DNA of 64,000 nt, taken from Yinghuangia soli. Lineage in GTDB: Bacteria; Actinomycetota; Actinomycetes; Streptomycetales; Streptomycetaceae. Position numbers and translations under genes: made by a program. The notes under the pieces were generated by a model. That model made no database searches. It saw only the letters and a list, made by a program, of their open reading frames with translations, and had not been told where the DNA came from. This document shows, piece after piece, positions 43,225-52,294 of this stretch. The stretch's first letter is position 1. Each line of letters begins with the position of its first letter. The stretch lies in contig NZ_JAKFHA010000003.1 of assembly GCF_021502675.1 (NCBI RefSeq), positions 76,644 to 140,643 of the forward strand, in the 5' to 3' direction.

Positions 43225-45081
43225 CTAGCGGTACACCCAGTAGTCCACTTCATCCGGGTCGTCCGGTTCCTCCGGACCCCTGAGGCGGGCCTCGTCGTTG
43301 CGGAACGTCCGGACGAGCGGGTGTGCGGCGCCCAGCACTTGCGCCGCCTCGTCGGCGAGCACCGCCAGATGGTGCACTGCCGTCGACGTCCGCCCGAGAT
43401 GGCCGAGGACGACGGCGTACTGGTGGCGTGCCGAGAACGTGGCCGGGTGGGTGGGGCCGCGCAGGGCGGCGAGGTCGCGGGCCAGGCCGTCGAACAGCGT
43501 CAGGGCGGCCTCGTGGTCGGCGGCGCGCAGCGCGAGCGTCGCCTGCTTCTCGCGGGCGAGCAAGGTGGCTTGGTGGTCGCCGCCGAGTCCGGCGTCAAGT
43601 GCCGGGATCAGCCCGGTAAAGAGGCGGTACGCCACGACGTGGTCGCCCGAGCGGTCGGTGAACAAGGCGTGCGTATATCGCACTTGCAGTGTCTCGGGGT
43701 CGTCGGGGCCGAGGACGTCGGTGTAGTGGGAGGCCAGTTCGGCGAAGCGCTCGCGGCTCTGCGGGGCCGGGAGGCTGTCGACTTCCTGCCACAGGCCGGC
43801 GAGTTGCTCGCGCAGTTCGTCGGCGGTGTAGCGGCTGTCCGCGGGCGGAGTACCGGGGTCCTGTCGCAGTTCGGAGCGGATTGCCGTGGGCGGGGGCGGG
43901 GGTATGCGTGGATACGTCGGGACGGGCGGGGCCGGCTCGGCATCGGTGCGTCCGGCCATGGGCGCGAAGGCGGGGCGGGGTGGGGGCGGCGGGACCACGG
44001 GCGGGGCAGGTGCTGCCCAGGGTGCGCGCTCGGGGATCGGAGGCGTTGCCGAGGGCGCGCGCGGTGCTGCGCCGGCTGCCGCTCCTGCTCGGGCTCCCGA
44101 TGCCGGCGCCGGTGTGGATGCCGCTGCCGGTGCCGGTGCCGGTGCCGGTGCCGCTTCTGGCGTCTGGTTCGGGTCCCGATGGCGGCGCAGCAACTCGACT
44201 ACCTGGGGCGGCAGTACGTCCGAGGATCGGTGCGCGGCCGGGAGGGCGGCGAGGTGGGGGGCGAAGTCGTCGAGGATGTCGCCGATGCCGGGGCGGTCGC
44301 CGGGGGTCTTGAGGAGGCATGCGCTGACCAGCCCGCGGAGTTCGGGCGGCACCGGCGCGAAGTCGGGCTGCTCGTACGCGGTCCGGTACATGACCTGGAA
44401 CGCCGGGCCGTCCCCGAACGGGGCCTTCCCCGTCACCACCGTGTACAGCAGGGCCCCGAGTGCGAACACGTCGGTGGCGGCGGTGGGTTCGGCGGGCGGC
44501 TCGGTCAGCAGCTCGGGGGCGAGGTAGCCCGGGGTGCCGACCACCGTGGTCGCGCCGGTCAGGCCCTGGCCGGGGGCGGTCTCGCGGGCGATGCCGAAGT
44601 CGATGAGCATGGGCCCGGCGTCGGTGAGCAGGACGTTGGACGGCTTGACGTCGCGGTGCACGATGCCGGCCGTGTGCACGGCGCCGAGGCCTTCGGCGAT
44701 TCCGGCCGCGATCCAGCGGGCGGCGAGGACGGGCATCGGGCCGCAGCCGGCGAGGACTTGGTCGAGCCCGGGCGCCGGGACGTACTCGGCGGCGATCCAC
44801 GGCTGCGGGTCGTCGGCGTCCGCAACGGCCAGCACCGCGGCGGTGAAGGCGCCGCCGACCCGCCGGGCGGCCTCGGCCTCGCGGCGGAACCGGGCGCGGA
44901 AGCCGTCCTCGTGTGCGAGCGACGGCCGGATCACCTTGACCGCGACAAGCCGTCCACCGGGTGAACGCCCCAGGTAGACCCGGCCCATGCCGCCCTCGCC
45001 GAGGACGGAGAGCAGCCGGTACGGCCCCATCGCGCCGGGGTCTCCGGCCCTGATCGGCTCCCCCCAGCCCACCGCACCCAC
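43225..45081 (-). CDS. Soluble Ser/Thr protein kinase with TPR-like C-terminus, about 618 aa
   Basis: Hanks-type kinase: LLSVLGEGGMGRVYLGRSPG, LVAVKVIRPSLA, HTAGIVHRDVKPSNVLLTDA, MLIDFGIARETAPGQGLTGA, and VVGTPGYLAPELLTE. There is no transmembrane helix; a Pro/Ala linker (about 310-430) precedes a helical C-terminal domain (LREQLAGLWQEVDSLPAPQS; VLGPDDPETLQVRYTHALFT) that looks like TPR repeats. It is a cytosolic kinase. GTG 45081 follows GGGGAGG; an upstream TTG and GTG 45072 are alternatives. It is divergent from 45249. Confidence 0.93.
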   Translation of the reverse strand: MGAVGWGEPIRAGDPGAMGPYRLLSVLGEGGMGRVYLGRSPGGRLVAVKVIRPSLAHEDGFRARFRREAEAARRVGGAFTAAVLAVADADDPQPWIAAEYVPAPGLDQVLAGCGPMPVLAARWIAAGIAEGLGAVHTAGIVHRDVKPSNVLLTDAGPMLIDFGIARETAPGQGLTGATTVVGTPGYLAPELLTEPPAEPTAATDVFALGALLYTVVTGKAPFGDGPAFQVMYRTAYEQPDFAPVPPELRGLVSACLLKTPGDRPGIGDILDDFAPHLAALPAAHRSSDVLPPQVVELLRRHRDPNQTPEAAPAPAPAPAAASTPAPASGARAGAAAGAAPRAPSATPPIPERAPWAAPAPPVVPPPPPRPAFAPMAGRTDAEPAPPVPTYPRIPPPPPTAIRSELRQDPGTPPADSRYTADELREQLAGLWQEVDSLPAPQSRERFAELASHYTDVLGPDDPETLQVRYTHALFTDRSGDHVVAYRLFTGLIPALDAGLGGDHQATLLAREKQATLALRAADHEAALTLFDGLARDLAALRGPTHPATFSARHQYAVVLGHLGRTSTAVHHLAVLADEAAQVLGAAHPLVRTFRNDEARLRGPEEPDDPDEVDYWVYR

Positions 45082-45248
45082 TGCGCCTCCCCGTACCGCC
45101 GCCAAGATCCCACGCGATGCTATTACCCGACGAGCCGCCGCGGTCCGGCCGCGGTCGCTGCGTCGAGGTGTGGATGCGAGGTATCGGACGGGCTGCCACG
45201 TGGACGAAGTCGCTGCACGCCAGGTCGCGGGTCGGGGACACTGGCGTC

Positions 45249-45785
45249 GTGGACAGCCTTCGACAAGACCTGGTGGCCGAGGCCGTTGCTTCCGTGCGTG
45301 AGGAAGTCGGCGAAGACCTGTACGTGTTCGCTCCGCCGGAGGAGAAGTTCTTCTTTGCGGAGGGGGCGATCCTGTTCGTGTCCGGGCTGGTGGTCAGCCG
45401 CTTCCTGGACGGACTCGCGAAGAGCCGTCTCGGCACCGATTTCGAAGGATGGGGCAAGGGGGCGGGCGACTGGATCGCGGGGCGGTTCGCGGCACTTACC
45501 CGGTCGTCGGGGTCGGCGCCTGCGCCCGTTGCCGCCGGTGCCGCTGGCGCCGCCGGTGCCGGTAGCGATGCCGATGCCGACGAGCAATCCGCAGCACTGC
45601 AGGGCGACATCGCCGAGCAGGCGGAGACGGTGCTGGCGTCCGGCCCGCCCGACGCGGGTGAAGTCGAGACGGTACGAGCCATGCTGGAAAGAGAGTTCGT
45701 CGCCCGCGGGATGACCCGCGCGGCCGCGGCTCGGGCCGCCGACGCGGCCGCCGAGGCTGCGACCTCGGCGCTGGGCATCCAGTAG
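45249..45785 (+). CDS. Hypothetical protein, 178 aa
   Basis: The first third reads FAPPEEKFFFAEGAILFVSG then LVVSRFLDGLAKSR, a helix that could be membrane-associated. The rest is Ala/Gly-rich with a C-terminal helical segment (AMLEREFVARGMTRAAAARA). I do not recognise a domain. GTG 45249 is the likely start. Its position next to a kinase and in the same direction as 45864 may mean a functional unit. Confidence 0.6.
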   Translation: MDSLRQDLVAEAVASVREEVGEDLYVFAPPEEKFFFAEGAILFVSGLVVSRFLDGLAKSRLGTDFEGWGKGAGDWIAGRFAALTRSSGSAPAPVAAGAAGAAGAGSDADADEQSAALQGDIAEQAETVLASGPPDAGEVETVRAMLEREFVARGMTRAAAARAADAAAEAATSALGIQ

Positions 45786-45863
45786 CCCGGGCCAGGCACC
45801 CGCTCTACCCGCTCCCGCTCCCCGCCCCCGCTGCCCACTGCCCACTGCCTGGAGGACGCCGCC

Positions 45864-47045
45864 GTGGCCGAGTTCGCTCCCCCGTACGGTCCGGTCGGAG
45901 CGCCGGAACGGCTGGTGGCCATTGCCCGGTACCTGATGCTGGACGAGCCCGGCGTGGCCAACTCGGCGATCGCCTCGATCCTGGCCACCCGGCAGTGGCA
46001 GGACGAGCACGGCTCCCTCGTCGGGCGGTGGTGGGGAGCGGCGCACGGCGAACGCGGCGTCACGTACCACCGGGAAAACGCGGACGGCACCGGCGTCACG
46101 CAGTTCGAGCCCCCGGACGAGCCGGTCGCCGTCGTCATCGACGTGAGCGGCCGACCGCTGTCCGACCTCATGAGGAGGCAATACGGCGCCGTCCGGGACG
46201 GGACATGGCCGCACCGGCCTTTGACCGAGCCTGAATCGGTGCGGATCGAGGCGGCAGTCGACGCGCTGAGCCCGGGCGCCCACGAACGATGGATGCGGAC
46301 CTTCGGCAGCCGGAACGAGCTTGCCGGGGCGTGGCATGCGGGTACGCCCCTGCCCGACCTCGCGGGGTTCGCCTGGGAGTGCCATACGGCCGGCGAGCTC
46401 GGCGGCGCCGTACTGGCGGGTGTCATCGGCGCCTACCGGATCTGCGCGGCGATTCCGATGGAAGTGTCGACGAACGCGGATTTCCTGGCGTCGCGGCGCG
46501 CGGCGGCAGGCCCGTTCAGCCGTGGTGACGCGCATCATCCCCGCACACTCGTCGACGGCACGGTAGCCGCCGCCGTCGAGGCCGGACATGCGGGCACTGT
46601 GCTGCGGGTGTGGGAGGAGGCCTACGAGGAGTTCGACGAGGGCCTGCGCGCCTCGTCGTCCTGCCCCGATCTGGAGACCTACCTGGAAGCGCTGTACGCG
46701 GTCAGGCCGCTCGGGATGCTGGCCCTGTGGACCGGGGTCTCCCTGCTCAGGTACGCCAGCCCGGACGCGTCCACCGGCGAGCGCCTGACCCGGGCCGGCA
46801 CCCTGATCGAGGAGAACGCGGTCCGCTGCTCCGACGCCTGGCTCAACCACGTCAACGATCTCCTGAGCGAAGGCGACCGCTGGCGGCACCACGTCGCCGT
46901 GGTGGCTGCGGCCGGGCACGCGGGCGGGTCGGCCAAGGCCCGCGAGGCGGCGCGGACGATCTGCCGGGCGAGGCGCCTCTATCCGCTGGCGTACGCCGAA
47001 GACCTTGTGGCGCAGGCAGCGGCCTGGCCGACACGCGCGGCATAG
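45864..47045 (+). CDS. Hypothetical protein, 393 aa
   Basis: No domain recognised. Opens MAEFAPPYGPVGAPERLVAI, then IARYLMLDEPGVANSAIASI. The middle and end are alpha-helical with many Trp and Arg (GHAGTVLRVWEEAYEEFDEG; AREAARTICRARRLYPLAYA). The first part (AVVIDVSGRPLSDLMRRQYG) is acidic. No signal peptide. It is 78 bases downstream of 45249. Confidence 0.65.
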   Translation: MAEFAPPYGPVGAPERLVAIARYLMLDEPGVANSAIASILATRQWQDEHGSLVGRWWGAAHGERGVTYHRENADGTGVTQFEPPDEPVAVVIDVSGRPLSDLMRRQYGAVRDGTWPHRPLTEPESVRIEAAVDALSPGAHERWMRTFGSRNELAGAWHAGTPLPDLAGFAWECHTAGELGGAVLAGVIGAYRICAAIPMEVSTNADFLASRRAAAGPFSRGDAHHPRTLVDGTVAAAVEAGHAGTVLRVWEEAYEEFDEGLRASSSCPDLETYLEALYAVRPLGMLALWTGVSLLRYASPDASTGERLTRAGTLIEENAVRCSDAWLNHVNDLLSEGDRWRHHVAVVAAAGHAGGSAKAREAARTICRARRLYPLAYAEDLVAQAAAWPTRAA

Positions 47046-47082
47046 CGGGACCGGGATCCGTTCGCGCCGCACATGAGCCGGC

Positions 47083-47115
47083 GCGGGCGGGCGCTGCCTC
47101 GCTGCGCCCGCCCGC
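47083..47115. terminator. Bidirectional terminator hairpin
   Basis: GCGGGCGGGCGC (47083-47094) and GCGCCCGCCCGC (47104-47115) form a perfect 12-bp stem between convergent genes. Confidence 0.8.
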
Positions 47116-47146
47116 ACCGGTACGACCTGGCGAGCAGGGTCCCGGC

Positions 47147-47404
47147 TCAGGTCTCGGCAGTCTCGGCGGCGTTCTGCCGCGCGTACTCGTCGTATCTGTC
47201 GACGGCGTCCTTGAGCCGGATTCCATGGACTCTGTAAATCACCTTGATCGCCTGCACGCCATGCCAATCGCGGGAGCGCAGGTAGCGGCGGAACTCGTCG
47301 TGATCATGGTTGCCTTCCCACACTGAGCGTGCCTCGGCAACCATCTCGCACCACCGGCACGCGCAGTTCTCGTCCTGGTCTCGGTGGGTGCTTCTCAGGT
47401 CCAT
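47147..47404 (-). CDS. Small hypothetical protein, 85 aa
   Basis: Reads CACRWCEMVAEARSVWEGNH (a Cys-x-Cys-x2-Cys cluster that may bind zinc) and YLRSRDWHGVQAIKVIYRVH with GIRLKDAVDRYDEYARQNAA. The amino-acid composition is normal and convincing. Function unknown. Confidence 0.6.
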   Translation of the reverse strand: MDLRSTHRDQDENCACRWCEMVAEARSVWEGNHDHDEFRRYLRSRDWHGVQAIKVIYRVHGIRLKDAVDRYDEYARQNAAETAET

Positions 47405-47500
47405 GCAGGCACGGTTCCAGGTCCGGCGCCCGGCTTGCCACAGCTTTTGGGGCCGCAGCTCCTGACGGATCGCAGGCTCCTGGCCCTGCGCGCCTGGCCC

Positions 47501-48625
47501 TCACGGAGCCGGGTCGGGAGCCCGCGTCAGGCCTGTCGTCAGCGTGATGAGCTGGTCGGTGAGCTGCTCGATGCGGGTGCGGGAGCGGGTGATCTCGGCG
47601 GCGGCCTGCTCGCGTTCGGCCTCCGCGGCGGCGAGGCGGGCTTGAAGGGCGGCGAGTTCGGCGCGGAGGGTGGCGGCCTCGACGCGCAGGCCATCCGCGT
47701 CCGCGGTGGCGCGGGTCGCGTGCGCGCGGGCCGACTCCGCGTCGGCGCGGGCCGCGGTGCGTTCGGCTTCCGCGGTGGTGCGGGCGGACTCGGCAACGGC
47801 TGCCGCGGCGTCCGCTGCGGTACGCGCTTGTTCGGCCGCGGCGCGGGCGGTGTCGGCTCGCTGGGCCGCCGCCAAAGCTTCGGTGCGGGCGGACTCTGCG
47901 TCGCGGGTGGCGGCGTCCGCGAGTTCGGCGCGGCGCAGGGCCTCGGTACGTGCTGTCTCGGCGGCGTCCGCGCGGGCCGCGGCGTGGCCGGCTTCGTCGC
48001 GGGCAGTCGCGGCGCGGGTTTCGGCCTGTTCGCGGGTGCCCCGTTCGGTCTGGGCGCGGGCGAGGGCCAGGTCTCGTTCGGCGCGGGCGGCTTCCGCGGC
48101 CTCGGCGGCGCGGTCCGCCTCGAGGAGCGCGCCGTCGCGGGCGGTGTTTGCCGCGGCGGCTTCCTTCCGGGCCGCGGCTTCCTCGGTACGTGCGGCCTCG
48201 GCCTCGGTGCGGGCCAAGGCGGCGTCGGCCCGGGCTGCTTCGGCGTCCGCGCGGGCGGACTCTTCGGCTTCCCGGGCCGCTTCGCGTCCGGTGTGCGCGG
48301 CGGCGACCTGGCCGGCCGCCTCCGCACGCACCTCGGCGATCTGGCGCTCGACGCCCGACGCCCGACGCGCTCAGCTCACCGGTCAGCGCTTCGGCGAGCG
48401 CGTCGCGAGCTGCTCCATACGTTCGACCATCTCCCACGTACGCGCGACCTGGCCCGGCAGACCGGGGGCGTGGCGCTGCCGTTGCCGGGAGTTGCGTGCC
48501 TCTTTGATGCACGCGCCGTCGTTGTCCTGGCAGTAGCGGAAGGGCCGCCCGGCACCGGGCTTTTGGGCTACCGGGCGGCCGCAGTGCGCGCAGGGTCGTA
48601 CGAGGAGGTCGGTCGTTTCGTCCAC
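47501..48625 (-). pseudogene. Frameshifted Zn-finger plus coiled-coil protein gene
   Basis: The gene starts at 48625 with a zinc-binding head (DETTDLLVRPCAHCGRPVAQ; FRYCQDNDGACIKEARNSRQ) and ends near 48386 with a TGA after MVERMEQLATRSPKR. The expected continuation, DALAEALTGELSASGV, lies in another frame at 48335-48390, and the coiled coil ERQIAEVRAEAAGQVAAAHT continues back in the first frame from 48339 downward to 47501. The break is a missing base after MEQLA (GCGACGCG) and a 7-bp tandem duplication (GTCGGGC twice) near 48350. The 270-residue coiled coil is Ala/Glu/Arg-rich. It may be a pseudogene, a sequencing error or a phase-variable gene. Confidence 0.75.
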
Positions 48626-48749
48626 AGCCGTTCACCCTGGAGCCTGCCGAGCGCACTCCTGGGGACCGGAGTCCCGGGTGTGGTGGCGGGGCCGTCGTCG
48701 GGGGGCTCGGGCGGTCGCGCGGATCGGACGGGATCGGACGGGACCGGGG

Positions 48750-49955
48750 TCAGGACGCCATGTCGAGCAGCATCTTCGCGGCCACCTCGGCGCCGTCGGT
48801 GCGGACCTGGCGGCCGATCTCGGCGGCGCGGGCGGCGGTCTCGGGGGCCAGGGCGGTGGTGAGGGCCGCGGTCAGCGACTCCGTGGTGGGGACGGGGCCG
48901 TCGTGCGCGGCTCCGATGCCGAGTTCGGCCACCTGGGCGGCCCAGTACGGCTGGTCGACCATCTGCGGCACGATCACCTGGGGTGCGCCGGCCTGGGCGG
49001 CGGTGGTCGTGGTGCCCGCGCCACCGTGGTGGACGACGGCGGCCACGCGGCGGAACAGCGCCCGGTGGTTGGCCTCGCCGACGACGAAGCAGTCGTCGCC
49101 CGTGTCGACCAGATCCAGGTCGGCCCAGCCGCGGGAGACGAGGACGCGGCGGCCCTGCGCGCGGATCGCGTCGACGGTCACCTGGGCGGCGTCGGCGGAG
49201 GCGCGCATGGTCATGCTGCCGAAGCCTGCGTACACGGGCGGGGTGCCGGCGTCCAGGAAGGCGGTCAGGTCGTCGGGCAGCGGGCGTTCGTCGGGAAGCA
49301 TCCACGCACCCGTCTGGACCAGGTCGAGGTCGGGCAGGTCGCTCCAGGGCGCCAGCACAGGGTCGGCGGCCAGCAGCGGCCGGTCGCCGAAGACGTGGTC
49401 GCGGACGTTCTCGATCGGCGGCATGCCGAGTGCCGCGCGGTGGGTGTTGAGCGAGGCGGCGTAGAGCGCGTCGACCTTCTGGGCGTCCAGGTCCCACATG
49501 GCCTTGCGGTCGGTCATGTCGGCGGGGATCGGCGGACCGGGGCGCTGCGACGGCGGGTAGTGCGGGGACGGCATCTCGAAGGTGTGGAAGCACGTGTACA
49601 CGTAGCGGGCGCCCACGTGTTCGGCCACCGAGCGGATGCCGGCGGGCATCATGCCGCCGGTGACGAGCACGTCGCAGCCTTCGGCCGCGGCCGCGATGTC
49701 GCCGAAGTGCGCGCCGACCAGTGCGCCGACGACGCGGGCCGGGAGGTCCGGCGTCATCGGCCCGTTGACCAGCGCGCGGACGTTCAGGCCGAAGGGGACG
49801 AGCTCCACACCGGCGCGCTCCAGCACGCCGACGAACTCGGCGTCCGGCGGCGCGCACACCCGCGCCTCGGCACCGAGCTCCCGCAACGCGACGGCGAGCG
49901 CCACCATCGGTGCGACGTCTCCACGCGACCCATACGACGACAACAACACACGCAC
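48750..49955 (-). CDS. GT1-family glycosyltransferase (MGT type), 401 aa
   Basis: Begins MRVLLSSYGSRGDVAPMVAL, typical of macrolide/glycopeptide GT1 enzymes that use NDP-sugars. The C-terminal donor site is RVAAVVHHGGAGTTTTAAQA followed by VPQMVDQPYWAAQVAELGIG. The acceptor could be a natural product or a drug. There is no biosynthetic cluster around it. Its start has AAGAGGAG. Confidence 0.93.
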   Translation of the reverse strand: MRVLLSSYGSRGDVAPMVALAVALRELGAEARVCAPPDAEFVGVLERAGVELVPFGLNVRALVNGPMTPDLPARVVGALVGAHFGDIAAAAEGCDVLVTGGMMPAGIRSVAEHVGARYVYTCFHTFEMPSPHYPPSQRPGPPIPADMTDRKAMWDLDAQKVDALYAASLNTHRAALGMPPIENVRDHVFGDRPLLAADPVLAPWSDLPDLDLVQTGAWMLPDERPLPDDLTAFLDAGTPPVYAGFGSMTMRASADAAQVTVDAIRAQGRRVLVSRGWADLDLVDTGDDCFVVGEANHRALFRRVAAVVHHGGAGTTTTAAQAGAPQVIVPQMVDQPYWAAQVAELGIGAAHDGPVPTTESLTAALTTALAPETAARAAEIGRQVRTDGAEVAAKMLLDMAS

Positions 49956-50026
49956 TTGGCAATGCTCCTCTTTCGGGGGTTTCCGGACCTTCCACGGGTC
50001 CAGGCCGATGAGTCTGCGGCACCAAG

Positions 50027-50101
50027 GGGGCCTTGCCGCAAGGCCCCTGGTGCGCTATACCTTGAGCATGGCGAGGAGAGCTTGTGCTCCTGGCCTTTTT
50101 T
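50027..50101 (+). promoter_or_regulatory. Hairpin plus promoter-terminator pair in the plus direction
   Basis: GGGGCCTTG-CCG-CAAGGCCCC (50027-50047) is a 9-bp perfect stem in the leader of the minus-strand glycosyltransferase. In the plus direction TTGCCG (50033-50038), 17 bases, and TATACC (50056-50061) look like a promoter, and a hairpin (50070-50095, AGGAG...CTCCT) is followed by six T (50096-50101), an intrinsic terminator. A plus-strand transcript of about 35 bases would result; no gene lies there. It may be a small RNA or a chance arrangement. Confidence 0.4.
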
Positions 50102-50120
50102 GTTGCCCGGGTGTCCGGCG

Positions 50121-51368
50121 TCAGACCGGGGGCGCAGGTACGGGGACCGCGAAGAGGCGGCGTTCGCCGCCGAGGTAGATCGCGCCGTGGCCGAGTGCTG
50201 CGGAGGTGACGTACCTGGGTGCGGCGGCTTCCTCGTCGAGTGCTGTACGGTGCGGATCCGCCCAGGTCCAGAGCGTCCGGCCGGTGCGGCGGTCGAAAGC
50301 GGTCGATGCGTCGGGGCCTACTGCGAGTGCAGTGTCCGGGCCGCCGAAGAGCCGGGGCGCGGGGTCCGCCTGCGTGAGCGGTCCGGACGGATCCGGGATG
50401 TCGGGTGCGTCCAGGACATCGGCTGCGTGCCACAGAACGGCTCCGTCCTCGACGTCGAGCGCGTGGAACGACGTCTTCTCGTCCGGGATGTAGACCGCCG
50501 CGTCGGTGACGACCGTGTCGCGGACCCAGCCGGTGCGGCAGCGGGATATGGAACGCATTTGCGTACGCCATATGCGACTACCGGTGGCGAGTTCTATGCG
50601 CTCGCAGAACTCGTCCTGGCGGATCACGGCGGTGTCGCCGACGAGGCCGGGGAAGGCGAGGGGGTTCTCGGAGGTGCCGCCGACGGGCCCCAGCATCGCG
50701 CCGGTCACGCTGTCGAGGAGATGGTGCTGCCCCGAACTGTCGCGTCCGGAGATCGCACACGCGCGGCCGTCCGGGAACGCGACGACGATGGCGTGCTTGC
50801 GGCTCCACAGCCGGTCGCCGCTCTCCGGGTCGAGTGCGATCAACTCGCCGGGCTCGCCGGTCGGACCGAGGAGCAGCGGGCGGCCGGTGGCATCGAGCAC
50901 TCCCCCGAGGCCGACCGCCGCCGCCTTGCCGCCGAAGTCCGCGGGATGCGCCCATCGCAGTGCGCCGGTGTCCGCGTCGAGTGCGTGGACGCCTCCCCCG
51001 CCGTACGCCAAGACGTGGCCGCCAGGCAGCGGATGCACGCGGTCGACCGGCGCCGTGGCACCGCGACTGCGCAGCCGCCCGAGCAGCTTCTCGGCGAACC
51101 TGCGCTCCCAACGGACTTCGCCGGTCCGGGCGTCGACCGCGCAGATCTTCTTGTCGGCCGAGGTGTAGAGGACGGGACCGTCGACGGGCCCGGCCATGGC
51201 ATGACCGGGAAGCGACCAGAGCTGCTGCCCGGTCGCCGCGTCCCAGGCCTCGAACGCCGTGTCCGAGTGCGCGTGGACGACTCCGCCGAAGACCTTTATC
51301 CGCCGGGCCCGGCCGAACGCCACAGCCCAAAGTTCCGCAGGCCTGACCGGCCGCGCACACTCGCTCAT
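50121..51368 (-). CDS. PQQ-like beta-propeller protein, 415 aa
   Basis: Repeats of the tryptophan-docking type are visible: AFEAWDAATGQQLWSLPGHA, KICAVDARTGEVRWERRFAE, GVHALDADTGALRWAHPADF, LIALDPESGDRLWSRKHAIV, SFHALDVEDGAVLWHAAD, TAFDRRTGRTLWTWAD. It has no signal peptide, so it is a cytosolic PQQ-like or WD40-like repeat. ATG 51368 is the preferred start. The function is probably a structural scaffold or a sensing module. Confidence 0.9.
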   Translation of the reverse strand: MSECARPVRPAELWAVAFGRARRIKVFGGVVHAHSDTAFEAWDAATGQQLWSLPGHAMAGPVDGPVLYTSADKKICAVDARTGEVRWERRFAEKLLGRLRSRGATAPVDRVHPLPGGHVLAYGGGGVHALDADTGALRWAHPADFGGKAAAVGLGGVLDATGRPLLLGPTGEPGELIALDPESGDRLWSRKHAIVVAFPDGRACAISGRDSSGQHHLLDSVTGAMLGPVGGTSENPLAFPGLVGDTAVIRQDEFCERIELATGSRIWRTQMRSISRCRTGWVRDTVVTDAAVYIPDEKTSFHALDVEDGAVLWHAADVLDAPDIPDPSGPLTQADPAPRLFGGPDTALAVGPDASTAFDRRTGRTLWTWADPHRTALDEEAAAPRYVTSAALGHGAIYLGGERRLFAVPVPAPPV

Positions 51369-51620
51369 GACAGCACAGTGACAGATCAACTGGTCCGCAA
51401 GTGCACACATGCGTATATGTGACGCCCTGTCAGTCATCACCCGAGGACAACCCAGTGGCTGCGGTCGGTGCACTCGGGCGCGTCGCGCGCATGCGGTGTG
51501 TTCTGGTGTCGGTTGTTCATCCGCTGCAGGGGGTGCCGTTCACTGCGCCCGCGGTGGTCGACGTACGACGTACTCGACACCACTGCGCTTTGAGTGCGGC
51601 AAACATGCGGGTGGCGGATC
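51369..51620. other. Intergenic region with one inverted repeat
   Basis: CACAT-gcgtat-ATGTG (51406-51421) is an inverted repeat in the likely promoter zone of the beta-propeller gene. Nothing else recognised. Confidence 0.35.
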
Positions 51621-52022
51621 ATGGACGGCATGACCTGGTTGCCGCCGGAGCAGTACGTACGGACGCTTCCCAACGCCACGATGTACGCAGGCCTGTACTT
51701 CACCGACCGCAACGGGCACCCGCTCGCGCTGCGGTCCGTGCAGGGCACGGAGGCTTGGCAGTTGCCCGGGGGAAACGTCGAGCACGGCGACGACACGCCC
51801 TTCTCGACAGCCGTACGCGAGTGCCGGGAAGAGACCGGCATCGCCTTCGCGGGCGCACCACGCCTGCTACTCACGCACTTCCTCCCACCGGAGCCGGCGT
51901 GGCCGTGCGCAAAGGTCGGCTTCGTCTTCGACGGCGGGATCCTGACCGGCGACGAACTGGCGCGGATCACACTCGACCCCACCGAACACGACGAGTGGCG
52001 CATCCAGTCGCTCGAAGCGTAG
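51621..52022 (+). CDS. NUDIX hydrolase, 133 aa
   Basis: The Nudix box is GNVEHGDDTPFSTAVRECRE followed by ETGIAF, matching G-x5-E-x7-R-E-x2-E-E-x-G-U closely. It hydrolyses nucleoside diphosphate-linked compounds. ATG 51621 (or 51630) is the start. The gene ends 9 bases before a truncated ORF. Confidence 0.9.
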   Translation: MDGMTWLPPEQYVRTLPNATMYAGLYFTDRNGHPLALRSVQGTEAWQLPGGNVEHGDDTPFSTAVRECREETGIAFAGAPRLLLTHFLPPEPAWPCAKVGFVFDGGILTGDELARITLDPTEHDEWRIQSLEA

Positions 52023-52031
52023 GAGTCCACC

Positions 52032-52124
52032 ATGAGCGCGCGGGTGTTCGCCCGACTCCAGTCCCTCGCCGAGGCCCGACGTACCGGCGCAACCGTCTAC
52101 CTCACCGGGCCCGGCACGCGTTAG
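52032..52124 (+). pseudogene. Truncated 30-codon ORF next to an IS fragment
   Basis: Starts with a GGAGT ribosome site and reads MSARVFARLQSLAEARRTGA then TVYLTGPGTR, followed by TAG at the exact edge of an IS fragment. It looks like the start of a longer gene that was interrupted. Original function cannot be told. Confidence 0.45.
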
Positions 52125-52294
52125 GCCCTGTCTTCAAAACGCTGGCGCGGGATCATGTGGTCTGTGATCCGGCGTTATGAACTGAGCGACAACGGGTGGG
52201 CGTTGATGGAGCCGTGATCGCCGCGGCCGCCGAAGGGGCGGCCGCGGTGGACGACCGTCGGGTGCTGAACGGGATCGTGTGGAAGATACGAACG
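52125..52294 (+). mobile_element. IS5-type transposase 5' fragment
   Basis: The N-terminus of a transposase is recognisable: SVIRRYELSDNGWALMEP, then (after a frameshift) AVDDRRVLNGIVWKIRT, a common start of IS5-family transposases. A GGCCCTGTCTTCAAAAC end lies at 52125. The element breaks off near 52294 inside the NACHT remnant, so it is a fragment. Confidence 0.7.

Noticed and set aside
49636-50178. Plus-strand frame through the glycosyltransferase leader
   Set aside because: It is a shadow of the glycosyltransferase 5' end; no ribosome site and no domain.
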